Part shown: one piece after another, positions 25,601-37,389 of the stretch
How positions within the stretch are numbered: the first letter of the stretch is position 1
Layout of the letters: every line of letters begins with the position of its first letter
From: Riptortus pedestris
Taxonomy: Eukaryota; Arthropoda; Insecta; Hemiptera; Alydidae
Reading direction: 5' to 3'
DNA length: 64,000 bases
Assembly (NCBI GenBank): GCA_019009955.1
Contig: CM032229.1
Span: forward strand, 2,980,501-3,044,500
Program-made: the position numbers and the translations under genes
The notes under the pieces: generated by a model
Told to the model about the DNA's origin: nothing
The model's input: the letters and a program-made list of their open reading frames with translations, nothing else
Database searches by the model: none

Positions 25601-26649
25601 AAATATGAGTGTCAACAAATAAAAAATGTATGCTTTGGAGTTGTAAAAAAAGTGTACATATTTAGAGTTGTATTAACATTGTTGATGAAACTAATTTATT
25701 GTACATAACTATATAAATTGATGGATTTTATACTATGTATTCTTAGAATTTAGACTTTAAGGAATGTATTATATAAGTATAAATGCAATTCAATAATTTT
25801 TTAAAGAATTTAATTGACACTGTATTAGAAAACTATTTATAGAAAAAAAAACTATTTGACGTATCCTGTTATGTTATGATAACATTTAGTCGAAATAAAC
25901 ACATTTCATTTCATAGATTCTTTCTATCGCATCTAGTTTCCTTATGACGGCTGGTAGTATGTTTTTGCTTTAACGAAATAACTAATTTATGTCATTTATA
26001 CATCGTGATAGCACAAGCATGTTGTCCTACAATGCCATGCCTACCTACACTCTCAAAATGTGTTTAAACGTGCATTATTCCATCGTTTTATTCAAGGCAA
26101 TGCTAAATCTTCTGCCTCTTCACATGTGGCTAACTGTCGGCGCGTTAGTATTCTCTCTGAAGACTGTTTGATAACTTTGTTGGTCGTAGGAAATTGCAGC
26201 TTATTACATTTATTATACCGTTAACTCATGGAACTGACAAAAAAAATATTACGAGAATATGCAGATACTTTTAGAAAAAAATCACTACGAAAAATATAAT
26301 AAGAAAAACCTTTTTTTCTCTCTCTCTCCTCCTAGTAAACCTATGAGGGGTTATTTATTCGAATACATGTTCCATTGCCACATGGCATATTACATGTATG
26401 ATTATGTTTAAGTACATTTTTATTTCACAATATATACACATATATAATCAACCATATAATCAAATGTAATATTAAAAAAAAATAATAATAAGATAAAATA
26501 TTAAAATAAGTAAGATAATTAAAAATAAAATTAATAGATGAAATGAAAAAAAAAGAACAAATCAATTAAGTCAAACTCAACGATGTTAATTTGCGAGTGT
26601 ATGTAAGGTAAATATATTGAATTATGATTCCCATTCCTCACAATCCACT

Positions 26650-27180
26650 TTACATTCTAATGAATTTTTGGTACATCCATATCTAAACTTTTGATAAACT
26701 TTATAAGTTCATTATTGTATTTACTAAATATAATATCAGGTAGTTCTGGCCAATTACCTTTTAAAATTATGTTCATGGTTAAATTTGATCTATTTTGATT
26801 AAATGTTGAACTGTCATAAAGTATATGTAAAAACGTTTGTGTTGTCTGTGAGTCGCAAGTACATTTGTCATTGTCTTGAAATTTAAATCTTATTAAACAA
26901 TGTCCTGTCTGTCCATCTTCAAAGAAAAACATTGTGGCCACTTAAAATTAATTAAAAGTTTACTAGGCTCAGAGCTTGGCCACCCAAAAAATGTGGATAC
27001 GTGGTAGCGCGTACGTGGGTTTGTTTTTTGAAAAGTTTTCGAATCTCTGAAATCTCCACTTTGGAGGGAGATGTGCCCCAATCGATCTCGCTGTCCAAAC
27101 TAGTTCTTCTTCGGAGAACTTTTTAAGGAAAGACAATTTGCAAATTCCATCTCCCCTGGCTAACTGTAAGACTGAAAACA
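26650..27180 (-). pseudogene. non-LTR retrotransposon RNase H/C-terminal domain relic
   Basis: The minus strand reads GQTGHCLIRFKFQDNDKCTC then LHILYDSSTFNQNRSNL. This is the TGHG-x-x-x-x-Y-L-x-R-F ... C-x-C ... T-x-x-H-x-L-x-x-C-x-x-F-x-x-x-R-x-L signature found after RNase H in R1/I-type elements. Upstream of it (27080 down to 26940) is a shifted frame with FSEEELVWTARSIGAHLPPK. The gene is broken by frameshifts. Confidence 0.6.
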
Positions 27181-27643
27181 TGGCGGGGATAGTATAATAT
27201 CTATTTATGTTAGAGTTGATCTCATTACCTTGTTATTCCGGGCAGAGGTAATCCACTCATTTACTCTCCCAGAATCCACTCTCCACCAATCAGCGCCTGT
27301 CTTTCAGAATATACCTCCTTTTAATAGGTTTGCGCAAGCTCCAGCCCTTCTCTATCTCGCCGTAATATAAAATTATTCTCATTATATGAATTTATGTTTT
27401 ATATAATTAGTTTATAAGCTCTTAGGGCAGTCGCTTGCATATAAATAATCCCAACTACACCAATATATGAAAATTGTATTATATTTACATGACTCGCCAT
27501 TCCATCGAATTAGAGTAACACATACACTGGCGGTAATAGCCCTTCATTTAGTGTTTACATTAGTTTATAACTTCCATGAGCTGCCGTCTAGTAACTTTAG
27601 AAATATAAGTAAAGTTCTTAAGGAAATCATATACAATCTTAAA

Positions 27644-27690
27644 GTCCGTCACGCAGGAGCCGCGTAGAGTATGCAGATTTCCGTAAAGGT
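27644..27690 (-). mobile_element. HINE-like element, hairpin end only
   Basis: GTCCGTCACGCAGGAGCCGC then GCAGATTTCCGTAAAGG. The hairpin is degraded and nothing of the interior is kept. Confidence 0.6.
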
Positions 27691-27872
27691 GGAATGACAC
27701 ACTAATGATCTCATTCCATCATATATTCTTTATATATAAAAAAAAAAACCGATGAGTAAAGTCGGTGGTCTATAAAATCACATTTGAATAGTTGCATGAA
27801 TTTTGTGAGTATAGAAGCTTGTACAGCGGCTGCCTGGGACTGCGTGTCCAACCCTTCAACTTCCCATACAAG

Positions 27873-27919
27873 ACAACGTCCCAGATGTGAAGAAGGCATA
27901 TTCACAACTGGGACGTTGT
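27873..27919. repeat. 19-bp-stem hairpin upstream of the PAS exon
   Basis: ACAACGTCCCAGATGTGAA, nine-base loop, then TTCACAACTGGGACGTTGT. The arms pair over 19 positions with one mismatch. It lies 170 bp before the exon at 28090. It is unrelated to the repeat families seen here. Confidence 0.8.
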
Positions 27920-28089
27920 TTAGCCTACGATACAATAAAATGCCAAAGCCTCCTAACTTATGCTATCCTCCTCTTCTTTTTATAAATGTTGGACTTAATC
28001 CTCAAAAATCTAAGTCTCTCTTTATTTAGTACATTCGAACGGCATAAGCCAATCGCCTGTTTCTAAAGGTATGTTTCCTGACGTTGCAG

Positions 28090-28269
28090 GAAGACCTGTT
28101 GATCCACGGGGACAGTATGTACGACATGATAGACAAGCAGGATCATCAAGGTATCCAGAGCGAGCTGCTCAGATCTCCGGCTAGTCCTGCTGACGAAACC
28201 AGGATATTCCTCTGCAGGATGAACGTCTCCAGGAATGCCAGGAGGCAGATGAGGTTCGGCGATCAGAAG
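28090..28269 (+). CDS. dysf: dysfusion-like bHLH-PAS factor, internal exon (PAS-A core)
   Basis: Internal coding exon of 180 bp (60 codons, phase 0 at both ends). It is preceded by a pyrimidine-containing acceptor ending TTGCAG and followed by donor GTAAAC. The translation begins EDLLIHGDSMYDMIDKQDHQ and ends NVSRNARRQMRFGDQK. The run HGDS-YDMIDKQDH is the PAS-A helix/loop segment seen in SIM/NPAS-type factors, and this wording is what I recognise from insect dysfusion (NPAS4 group). The family are nuclear transcription factors that dimerise with Tango/ARNT; dysfusion controls tracheal fusion and leg joint formation in Drosophila. The exon joins in frame to the one at 39595. The preceding exon (bHLH and start of PAS-A) was not found upstream. 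Paralogue identity is inferred by eye; the bHLH-PAS assignment itself is firm. Confidence 0.88.
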
Positions 28270-28689
28270 GTAAACAATTATTATTAACTACTCATTCTCT
28301 ATATAATAATAACCAGATATATATAAAGACATAACATAAATAACTCAGAAATTAAGTAATTTTACTGCATTTTGTTCAGTTATATATATTTTAGAAGGTA
28401 TCGCGTAAAAAAATTCTTAAATACAATTTTTATTTGGTTGTTGCCATTGTTGAATTGTTAACCTTTTTATATACAAAATGCAGTCCTCCACACTGGAGTT
28501 TCGTAATCTAAACAGATTTGCCACGTGCTACAACGACATATTAATAGCAATCTCACCATATACAACTACAATTTTTAAGCTTCAATGGTTTTATTCATTT
28601 GAATTTTTTAATATTCTCCCTTTCCAAGGATATTATATAGGACGTTAACATAATCTTTAGTTCTACATATTCTATCGAGTCTCGTCCGG

Positions 28690-28770
28690 CCCCAAAATCC
28701 TTAAACCCACAACGGCTAAAGAAAGTGGCATTTAGCCGTAACAGCACAAAGTTGATGTTAACTTTTTTTT
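28690..28770 (+). repeat. possible degraded SINE 3' fragment
   Basis: AAAATCCTTAAACCC, TTAGCCGTAACAGCACAAAG and TTGATGTTAAC resemble the SINE 3' body of the copy at 3866. It is too diverged to be sure. Confidence 0.3.
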
Positions 28771-29683
28771 ATTTTATAAATTGAAAGAAGAATTCCTTGA
28801 ATCCATACATTTTTTTCCATTTAAACCTGGTTATAGTAAAATTATTTTGACAAGTATAAAGCGAAGCATGTAAAAATTAAATGGATTGGGAAAAATTCAA
28901 ATCATTAAAACTAACCAAAAATGAAATAGTACAGTCAAAAAAACTTACAAATTAATAAGGAAAAATATGCATAACCCAAGCAGCCACCATGAAACATTTA
29001 ATTCATTCAAAATGTCCTTAAAGCATAATTTACTCTTACATTGCACTTTCCAAAACGGATTTTGTTTGGTACTCATTAACTACGATTCTTGATCTTGAAG
29101 AAAGTTTTGGCTAATTTTATCATGTGACCATCCACAATAACTGACTTGTCTAAAGAAAAACATCTAAAACAGATAGCCGAGTGCTTTTGAACTACGTAAA
29201 TGTTGCTTGTAAAAATGATATGTGATTATTTAAAACAGGTCAATTATAATTTAAATCAATTTTCTATATATGTTATTTGCAAAATGAAAGTATTGAGAGC
29301 ATTATATAGGAAGCTTTCTCTGAAGCATGACATAAGCCACAGCCAAGTCCTGGGACGAATTGGTCTCATTCCAAGAAGTAAATTGGTTTAAATTTAAAGT
29401 GGATAATCTATTTATAAAGAGGTTGAAATTGTTCTGCCAACGAGTTTAAACTTGCGTTACAACACCGATCCTATCATCTTCATTACAGCCTATAATGTTC
29501 ATTACATGGCCGTCCTTTCAACTCCATCATTTAAGCAAAGGATTTTTGTATCTGAATATTGTTCTCTAGATAATTACTATTTCTATATGTGCAAATTATA
29601 CTCAATTTTCACCTGGAAGTTAAGATGTAATCCGAGAAGCTGTTTAAATTTCTGGCTATTGAGGTTGTATTCATGATTCTAGT

Positions 29684-29704
29684 CAGGAGATGGCAAAATG
29701 AGGT

Positions 29705-29793
<89 letters not shown>

Positions 29794-30195
29794 GATGTCT
29801 GTTAAGACTCTAGCCGTCGCAATTTTTATTTCATCGGTACCAAACCTAATATTTAAACGGTTTATGAGAAACTAAAGATCATGTTCGTTAATGGTTCATA
29901 TCACTCTAATGAGACATGGTGGAGTTAAAGAAGGGAATTTCGAAAATTCGACATATCTCCGTCATTATTATACGACCAACCTTGCAAATTTAATTTCTTA
30001 TACATTTTGATGTATGTGTACATTTTTCTCTACCTTGAATTTTAATAGAGATATCTGCATTTTCTTTTATTTCAGCCCATCAATGATTCCCAACTCATAC
30101 TTAATATTAAAAATAAGCTGTTATATTATAAATCAATATCATAGCTTATATACCAAATATAGTTTTAATTGAACTTTTACTGAGAGAGATGTGTG
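29684..30195 (+). mobile_element. HINE-like element fragment with (AT)n(GA)n core
   Basis: Starts CAGGAGATGGCAAAATGAGG, followed by an expanded (AT)n(GA)n at 29708-29789, then GTCGCAATTTTTATTTCATC, ATCATGTTCGTTAATGG and CGAAAATTCGACATATCTCC. Both ends missing. Confidence 0.75.
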
Positions 30196-30214
30196 TAGGT
30201 GTATAATTTTGGTG

Positions 30215-30520
30215 TCACATCATTTTGGATTTTTGGTTCTGAACGACGTGATTATTATTCCATCGAAATTGTTATATTTCGTCGTTTCATGAAATGTAAT
30301 GGCTGAAATCGGCTTTGAGGGGGGAATAATTGAAAATTCCAAATACCTCGGTTGCTATAAGCCGAAGCATAATTTTATTTATCCAATGTTGTTGGACTTT
30401 TGCAATTCTTTACAATTGTTGTTTTATGCATGGTTTCTCTTTGTCAAATATTAACGAGTTATTTGTATTTCTTGGTTTGTGAACCGCCACTTCTAATCAT
30501 CCGATTTCAACTTTAAGTAG
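30215..30520 (+). mobile_element. HINE-like element, second-module fragment
   Basis: ATTATTATTCCATCGAAATT, AATGGCTGAAATCGGC, and AATACCTCGGTTGCTATAAG match the first modules at 21.7 and 32.6 kb. Confidence 0.5.
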
Positions 30521-31179
30521 TCCAACTAACAATTCCTGTTTAATTTCTCTTTACATAGGCTTATTATTAGGGTAGAAATATGGAATAGATGGTGAGATGA
30601 AATAGCCAGCAATAATGTTACAGGGCGTGGGAAATCTGGGAAGTTTACTCGCAACGGACTTTTTAAATGTTGGTTGTTACGTACAATCCTTGTGCAATCA
30701 CTATATGCCGATTACTTTGCAAGATGTTCAGTCATGCCTAACACCAGAGGTCACAGTTCTGCCCTGCTGCGATTTTCGGCTTCGGTGTGGCCTGTATCTT
30801 GTAGCTTAGCTTGACATAACTCCCTTTTCTCTTCACGTCACCTTCATGATCAACTGAAGTGTTTGATATGTATATAAATGAAGTGAATTCAATTTAATAA
30901 GAGTAAAAGGAAGCCATTTGGGGTCCTGTTGACATTTGTAGTTTTAGGTCCATTTGTCTATGAGTACTGTCATATGATCCACAATAGTGCACCAGTGCAA
31001 CTTGCAGTTTGCACATTGCATTAGCAATTCTCAATCCATATTGAGATATAGAGATTTGATCGTGCAATGGTCTCATTTATTTTTTTTCCCTGTTCCCTTT
31101 TCTCGAGAACAATGCAAGGCGGGAGTATTTAGTGAGGTCTTACCCCTGGGACCTTGGTCTGGGTAAATAAATAGAAGGT

Positions 31180-31400
31180 GGACAATTAATTATATAAAGT
31201 AGGGAGAGGGAGGGTTGATGATATCTCCGGGATTAAACATGCTAATGAAAGAAGGTCGGCCGGTATCGGAGCATCTTTCCCAGAAGCCCGCCCCCCACGA
31301 GGCTGTGTCACCAGCAGGGCTTATCTCGTTAGCAGCCCTGTGCTTTACCATTCCTGGCGCCCAGTGAAAATACTCCCGCTCTAACAAACGTCATTCGGGG
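31180..31400. other. GC-balanced island in the dysf intron
   Basis: GC-richer than the flanks, no repeat-family match, and neither strand gives a splice-bounded coding exon. Possible regulatory element; unproven. Confidence 0.25.
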
Positions 31401-32029
31401 ATCAGCTGTGAGCAGAGCTTTATTTTGGCACAATCAACAGGTGCAGCAACTGTACTTCGCCGAACTCCAGAGTCCACTGTAGTCTGCACGTGATCGGATT
31501 GCAATGGGTTTCGAACATTGCAAAGGTTTGCGCTAACCAACTTGGTATTACCCCTATGCTTAAATGTGCCTCAAAATAGTGACACTTGTAAACTAAACTT
31601 GCAAACGCAATTGAATTGCGGCCGGATAATCACCACTGTTCTGAAGACACAAGTATCTCTTAGCAAACATCATAAATGACTACCTATTGAAGATCACGAC
31701 GAAGGATAATTTTGGCAGGAGTTTGTGGTATATCAGAGATCAATGCTGGATGTGTACGATCATGCTGCAGATCAGCATGTCATACTACAAAAGGCATCTG
31801 TTTGTTGAACATTATTGCACTTCAATGTTGACTGAACTCAGGGATACTGCAAAGGTCAGTATTGGAAACCACATAACCAAATCCCGATGCAACTAGTTTC
31901 TGTTATCTGAACACAATGGGCCAACAACATAGAGACGCTGAAGTGATAACGTTGCTGATCGTAATAGCACTTACTAATCTTATTGGCGGTATCCAACCAG
32001 TACCAATACTCGCTTAGTATTTTCCCTAT

Positions 32030-32570
32030 TAGCAAATTTCTCCTTAGAGAAATCTGTTATTGATGTCGTAATCATGACGCTTTTCTTTGAAAAATTTCCT
32101 CAAATGTCCATCGGCCCCACCCAGGAGATGACGAAAATTATATATATATTCTGTTAACGGTCTAGAGGTCGCAATTTATGTTACCAAACTCGATATTTAA
32201 TCGTTTTATGTAAAAAGTAACATCAAGTTCGTTAATGGCAGAAATCGGACAAGTAGAGAGGCGGGGTTTAGAGGGGAAAAACTTGGAATGTTCTGAATAT
32301 CTCCGTTATTATACGTCAGATCGAAAAAGTGATTTAGATCCACTCTTATTGAATTTAATGTTCTATGAATGTTTTTATATATGTTTTTTCAGTATCTTGA
32401 TTACTAACCGAGAATTTAGCATTTTTAGCTTTCAGCCTTCAGTAAACCTCCACTCCTACTGTTTTCATCTCAACAATAAACTGTTATATCGTCAATCACT
32501 TCATTCTAAGGTTAAATACCAAATAGGGTTTTAATTGAACGTTTACTTTGTGAGACACATGCAAATACGG
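32030..32570 (+). mobile_element. HINE-like element, palindromic end present, hairpin end lost
   Basis: Opens with a degraded terminus TAGCAAATTTCTCCTTAGAG then AAATCTGTTATTGATG. It continues with GGAGATGACGAAAAT, short (AT)n, ACCAAACTCGATATTTAATC and GTTCGTTAATGGCAGAAATC. Confidence 0.75.
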
Positions 32571-32599
32571 TATGTGATGGTGACGGCAACAATTTACAT

Positions 32600-33200
32600 T
32601 TTTCGTTCTTTACTCGAAAATGTTTATTTGATCTATATCATACTCGATATTTAACCGTTCCAGTCAAGGCTAAAGATCATATTTGTTGTTGACTCAAATC
32701 GTACTTGAAATGGTGGGCATATGGAGGGGGGGGGGTTCGAAAATTCCAAATATATCCCTTATTATGACTCGGATCGTAAAATCCGAACGATTGTTATTAC
32801 TTGCATTTTTTCGTAACTCAAGTTTATATGTGCTAGTTATATGTGCATTATTGTTTTCTACCTTCAGTAACTCATCTACTCGTAGTTTTGTTTCATATTT
32901 GTGGTGAAATGTGATCAGTAGAAGCTCTACTAGCACCTGGGCCCCTACTTAGTTTTCGCAGATGAACACAATACGTTTTTGAAAAGGTTCTTCAAATGTC
33001 CATCGATACTATGTAGATGAAAATATTGTCCACTTAATCTATATATATGCAAATGTTTCTTGTCTATTCATTTCTATTCCATCGTTACCGAATTTGTATA
33101 AGACGAAAGTTTGATAGCTTTATGTAAAACGAAAGATCAAGTTCGTGTGAGCAGAGGAAAGGTTATGGGGAGGGGGAGAAAAATTCAGAATATCCCTCTT
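32600..33200 (+). mobile_element. HINE-like element, further module fragments
   Basis: AAATGTTTATTTGATCTATA and CATACTCGATATTTAACCG match 55.07 kb. Then TCAAATGTCCATCGATAC and AAAGATCAAGTTCGTG show a second interrupted copy. 33.2-33.6 kb beyond holds no recognised gene. Confidence 0.6.
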
Positions 33201-33624
33201 ATTACGAACAAGTACAAAGGGAGGCTATTAGTGCATGGGCAAGAGTGGTGGCCTTTGGAGAGAAGGGAAGGCTGGAGAAGGAAAGGTTGCAGACTTCCCA
33301 TAGAACAGCTGATATATAGACAAGGAGGGGTGTTTACTGAGGAAGCAACAAGGACAGACGGACAGACCGACAGCTACAAACAGCTGATATCAATGCTGTA
33401 CCGCTAAACCTTGTTCGCACGCACACTACTAGCTCTCTCTCTACACTAGTCTACTCACTTTATTAGCCTCGCCTAATGGGTTCTATCCCACTTGGAGGAG
33501 TCAACTATCCAGGAACTAGTTGCATGCAGGGCTAATGCAGGGAAACCACTATACACACTGGAGAATAGAGGAACTGCATGCAGGTTAGAGGGCAAATGTC
33601 GAGGACTCCAACAAATTAATAAAA

Positions 33625-34145
33625 TTCCGTCACGCAAGGGCTGCGCAAACTAAGCAGATTTCCCTGGTCAAGATTTATAATAGATAAACCTACAGACTGC
33701 TAACACAACACCGCCGTGAATGTTAAGTGAATAAATACAAACGGTAATTAGAAATCTTTCGCCTTCCGGCGGGAAGCGTCTCAAATGTTACAAAAACAGG
33801 TCTGCCAGCGGCTCACCAGAAAGAAAAACAATAACAGAAACATAACTGAATATAACATTCATTTTATTGAAAACTATGTACTATACCAAGTACTGTAATT
33901 TACAATGAATCAGAATAATTTCTATCTCAATCAATCAAATTTTAGTAGTCCAAGAATAGGGTCACAAGAACAAATTTGCATCTATCTCGTATAATAATGG
34001 TCTCTGGAAAACAATATTTCGTAATTAAGCTTCGAATAATGTGGATTCTTATATAACAGAGTATTGCTAGGTAGGATCTATGGACATTTGAAGAAAAATT
34101 TCGAAAATTACGACATCAGTATTTCCCTTAAGGGAAATCTGCTAA
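33625..34145 (-). mobile_element. HINE-like element, both ends, internal deletion
   Basis: Hairpin end TTCCGTCACGCAAGGGCTGC and palindromic end ATTTCCCTTAAGGGAAATCT then GCTAA. The interior jumps from ACAGAGTATTGCTA straight to GGTAGGATCTATGGACATTT, deleting the (AT)n core. A second element begins at the next base. Confidence 0.85.
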
Positions 34146-34200
34146 AATTCCGCCACGCAGGGACTGGCTAAATTAACAATAAGCAGTAAACTATCATATT
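34146..34200 (-). mobile_element. HINE-like element, hairpin-end fragment abutting the previous copy
   Basis: ATTCCGCCACGCAGGGACTG then GCTAAATTAAC directly follows the terminal GCTAA of the preceding element. Confidence 0.6.
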
Positions 34201-34349
34201 TCTTACAATTTAGAAAAGTGAACACCTTTGGCAGACTATAATTCAATATTTAAACATAATTTTAATTTTGGTCAGTTAGAAATTTTTCGATAATGTCAAA
34301 AAAATAACCAAGCGGAAGATAAAAGAAAATATCCACGTTGTTAAAAAAA

Positions 34350-34784
34350 GTCTGTCGCGAAGGTGCTGCGTAAACTAAGCAGATTTCTCACGTGAAGTTA
34401 TACAGTAGAGAAATCTGACTAATAACAACTGTAGTAGTATGAAACCTCTAAACCTATTCATGAGGGACGAATAGTTACGGAAACGGCCACCAGAGCTCTC
34501 GGCAGAAAGTCCGAACATAGCCGACTCCTGCCGATCACACGCAGAATACAAATGCAAATATCTCTGTTAATATTCAAGATACAGAAAAAATGAATAGAAC
34601 AATATTTATAGTAAATTTAATTTGCAATAAGATTGATTCTATACAATTTTTCTGATGCATAATAACGGAGATATGTAGAATTTTCGAAAATCCCCCCCCC
34701 TTTAAACCCCCCCTCCCTCTGGTCTGATTTCAGCCATTAACGAACTTGATCTTTCTTTTTACATAAAATGACTAACAGACAAAT

Positions 34785-34838
<54 letters not shown>

Positions 34839-34962
34839 TTTTGAACGGACCTCATTTTTGTCATCTACTAGGTAGGATCGATGGACATTTGAAGAAAGAT
34901 TTCGAAAATTCCGTAATGAGTACAACCTCAATAACTGATTTCCCTCAAGGGAAATCTGCTAA
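34350..34962 (-). mobile_element. HINE-like element, both ends present
   Basis: GTCTGTCGCGAAGGTGCTGC then TAAACTAAGCAGATTTCTC opens it. The interior has GATTGATTCTATACAATTTT, GCATAATAACGGAGATATGT, CATTAACGAACTTGATCTTT and an expanded (AT)n at 34784-34836. GATTTCCCTCAAGGGAAATC then TGCTAA closes it. It is followed after two bases by another element. Confidence 0.9.
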
Positions 34963-34964
34963 AA

Positions 34965-35310
34965 GTCCGTCACGAAGGTGCTGCGTCAACTAAGCATATT
35001 TCCTATAAGCGTCACTCATATCGACTTATCCAAAAGCGTAAAAGTTCAATCAACAATATTTGGTATTTAGACTTCAAATAAGGTGTTTCATAATAAAAAC
35101 AATTAATTGTTAATAGGACTAAAAAAATCCATATATGTCTATTATTACTCAAGAAAACCCGCACATAACAGCATTATTATATTTTCAATAATATTGATTG
35201 CATACAATTTTTCGATCCGACGCATAATAACGGAGATATTAAGAATTTTTGAAATTTCCCCCTCTAACCCCCCCCCTTCTACTGGTCGGATTTCAGCCTC
35301 TTCATCTGCC
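34965..35310 (-). mobile_element. HINE-like element, hairpin end plus partial interior
   Basis: GTCCGTCACGAAGGTGCTGC then TCAACTAAGCATATTTCC opens it, head-to-tail with the previous copy. The interior ends after CTGGTCGGATTTCAGCC. The (AT)n core and palindromic end are lost. Confidence 0.8.
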
Positions 35311-35676
35311 TTATTTAAGGTAATTATTTCCATTTTAAGTCATATTATATGAACACCCTGTCTGTTGTGGATGTTCACAATGTTCTGATTCACTATACTT
35401 ATGGACGGTTTTAGAATATTGGTTGACATTTTGCTTATTTCTTCCATCTTTATATTAAGATTTTGAAGATATTACTTAGTCGACTTGGCTATAACTCCTC
35501 TCGATCCAAACAGTAACCCTTTTACTGTCCAATTTTCTATAATGTATTTTTCTTTAAAATATGATCTACATTGGGTACGTAGATGCCTATTTTTTCTAAA
35601 TTTACTTCTTCTTCTTGTTTTTTACTTATTTCGAATCTTACTTTGAATCAATCATTCATTGTATATATACATACAT

Positions 35677-36124
35677 TTTAGCAGATTTCCCTTAAGGGAA
35701 ATCAGCTATTGAGGTTACCAAACTCATATATTTAGTCGTTACCAAACTCAATATTTAGTCGTTTTATGTAAAAAAAAGATCAAGTTCGTTAACGGCTGAA
35801 ATCGGACCAGTGGGGGGTTTAGAGGGGAGGATTTTCGAAAATTCGAAATATCTCCGTTACTATCGAAATATTGTACAGAACCAATCTTATTGTAAATTAA
35901 ATTTACTATAACTATTGTTATATATATGTTTTCTCTATCTTGAATATTAACCGAGTTATTTGCATTTTTATTAAATCGGGGCGCCTAACGGACGAGTTAC
36001 TTTCCCGCCAAAGGCTAGTTCGGCCTTTTGCTTCACTGGCTCGGTTCATTTGAAATTTCTCTATTGTATAACTTCCCGTGGGAAATCTGCTTAGTTTAAG
36101 CTGCCCCTGCGTGACGGACTTTTT
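35677..36124 (+). mobile_element. HINE-like element, both ends, short
   Basis: TTTAGCAGATTTCCCTTAAG then GGAAATCAGCTATTGAGG opens it. GGGAAATCTGCTTAGTTTAA then GCTGCCCCTGCGTGACGGAC closes it. The (AT)n core has been deleted. The GTTCGGCC-containing stretch at 35990-36050 is not shared with other copies. Confidence 0.9.
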
Positions 36125-36248
36125 GAACGGACCCCGTTTTCGTCATTTCCTAGGTAGGATTGAAGGACATTTGAGGAACATTTTTCGAAAATCCCGTCAT
36201 GAGTACGACCTCAATAGCTGATTTCTCTTAAGGGAAATCTCCTGAAAC
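36125..36248 (-). mobile_element. HINE-like element, palindromic-end fragment
   Basis: GAACGGACCCCGTTTTCGTC through GCTGATTTCTCTTAAGGGAA. It directly abuts the preceding copy, hairpin end to interior. Confidence 0.75.
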
Positions 36249-36680
36249 AAACAATATGGTGTGAACAATAAAACTGAGATAAGTAATTCACCAGGTATAT
36301 TCATCAAATATTTAAATGAACAGAAAGTCGATTGGATGTAGGTGTAGCTATACTTCTTCTGGAATCGATTTCTCAAAACTCAAATCTTATATGGAATCGA
36401 ATTTTACACTGTTCATCATTTTATAGTATCGATGTTATCAGCTGATTGGTGTTATGCATCTCCATTTTAGCTAGTATTAAAGAGGACGCGAAGCATGTAG
36501 GAAAAATAAATCGGTGGAAGATATTTCACGTATTTTTCATGTATTAACCTCCGGTCAATTCCCCTTGAACGGAGCAAAGAATTCCTGTTGATTACACAAT
36601 TGTTGGAGTGCCGTCTCTCAGTAACCCTTTGCCTGTATAACCTGTCTCGTGATAAGCATTGATCAAAATGAAAAGAAAAA

Positions 36681-37384
36681 GTCCGTCACGCAGGCTCCTT
36701 AAACTAAGCAGATTTCCCACGTGAAGTTTTACAATAGAGAAATCTGCCTAATAACAACTGTAGTAGTAAGAAACCTCTAAACCTAAAACATTATTTAGGG
36801 CGTAATAACCCAGTAGTTTCTAGCCCCAAAAAACAGTTAATCTAACCTCTATACCTATTCACGAGGGACGAATAGTTATGGAAACGGCCGCCAGAGCTCT
36901 CGGTGGAAAGTCCGAACATAGCCTACTGGTGACCACACGCAGAATATAAATGCAAATATCTTGGTTAATATTCAAGATAGAGAAAACATGTATATAACAA
37001 TATTTATAGTAAATTTAATTTGCAATAAGATTGTTTCTGTACAATTTTTCGGTCCGACGTATAGTAACGGAGATATTTCGAATTTACGAAAATCCTCCCC
37101 TCTAAACCACCCCTCCCACTGGTTCGATTTCAGCCGTTAACGAACTTAATCTTTCTTTTTACATGAAACGACTAAATATCGAGTTTGGTAACGATCAAAC
37201 AAAAATTGCGACCGCTAGAGCGGTAACAGACAAATATATATATATATATATACAATTTTGAACGGACATCATTTTCGTCATCTCCTGGGTAGGATCGATG
37301 GGCATTTGAAGAAAAATTTCAAAAATTCCGTCATGAGTACAACCTCAATAGCTGATTTCCCTTAAGAGTCCCTTGTCTGCTAAA
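36681..37384 (-). mobile_element. HINE-like element, both ends present
   Basis: GTCCGTCACGCAGGCTCCTT to GCTGATTTCCCTTAAGAGTC and TGCTAA. Contains GAGTTTGGTAACGATCAAAC, GACCGCTAGAGCGGTAACAG and (AT)n at 37234-37252. The segment AAACCTCTAAACCTA...TCGGTGGAAAGTCCGAACAT is shared with the 34.35 kb copy, so these two form a sub-group. Confidence 0.9.
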
Positions 37385-37389
37385 AACCT

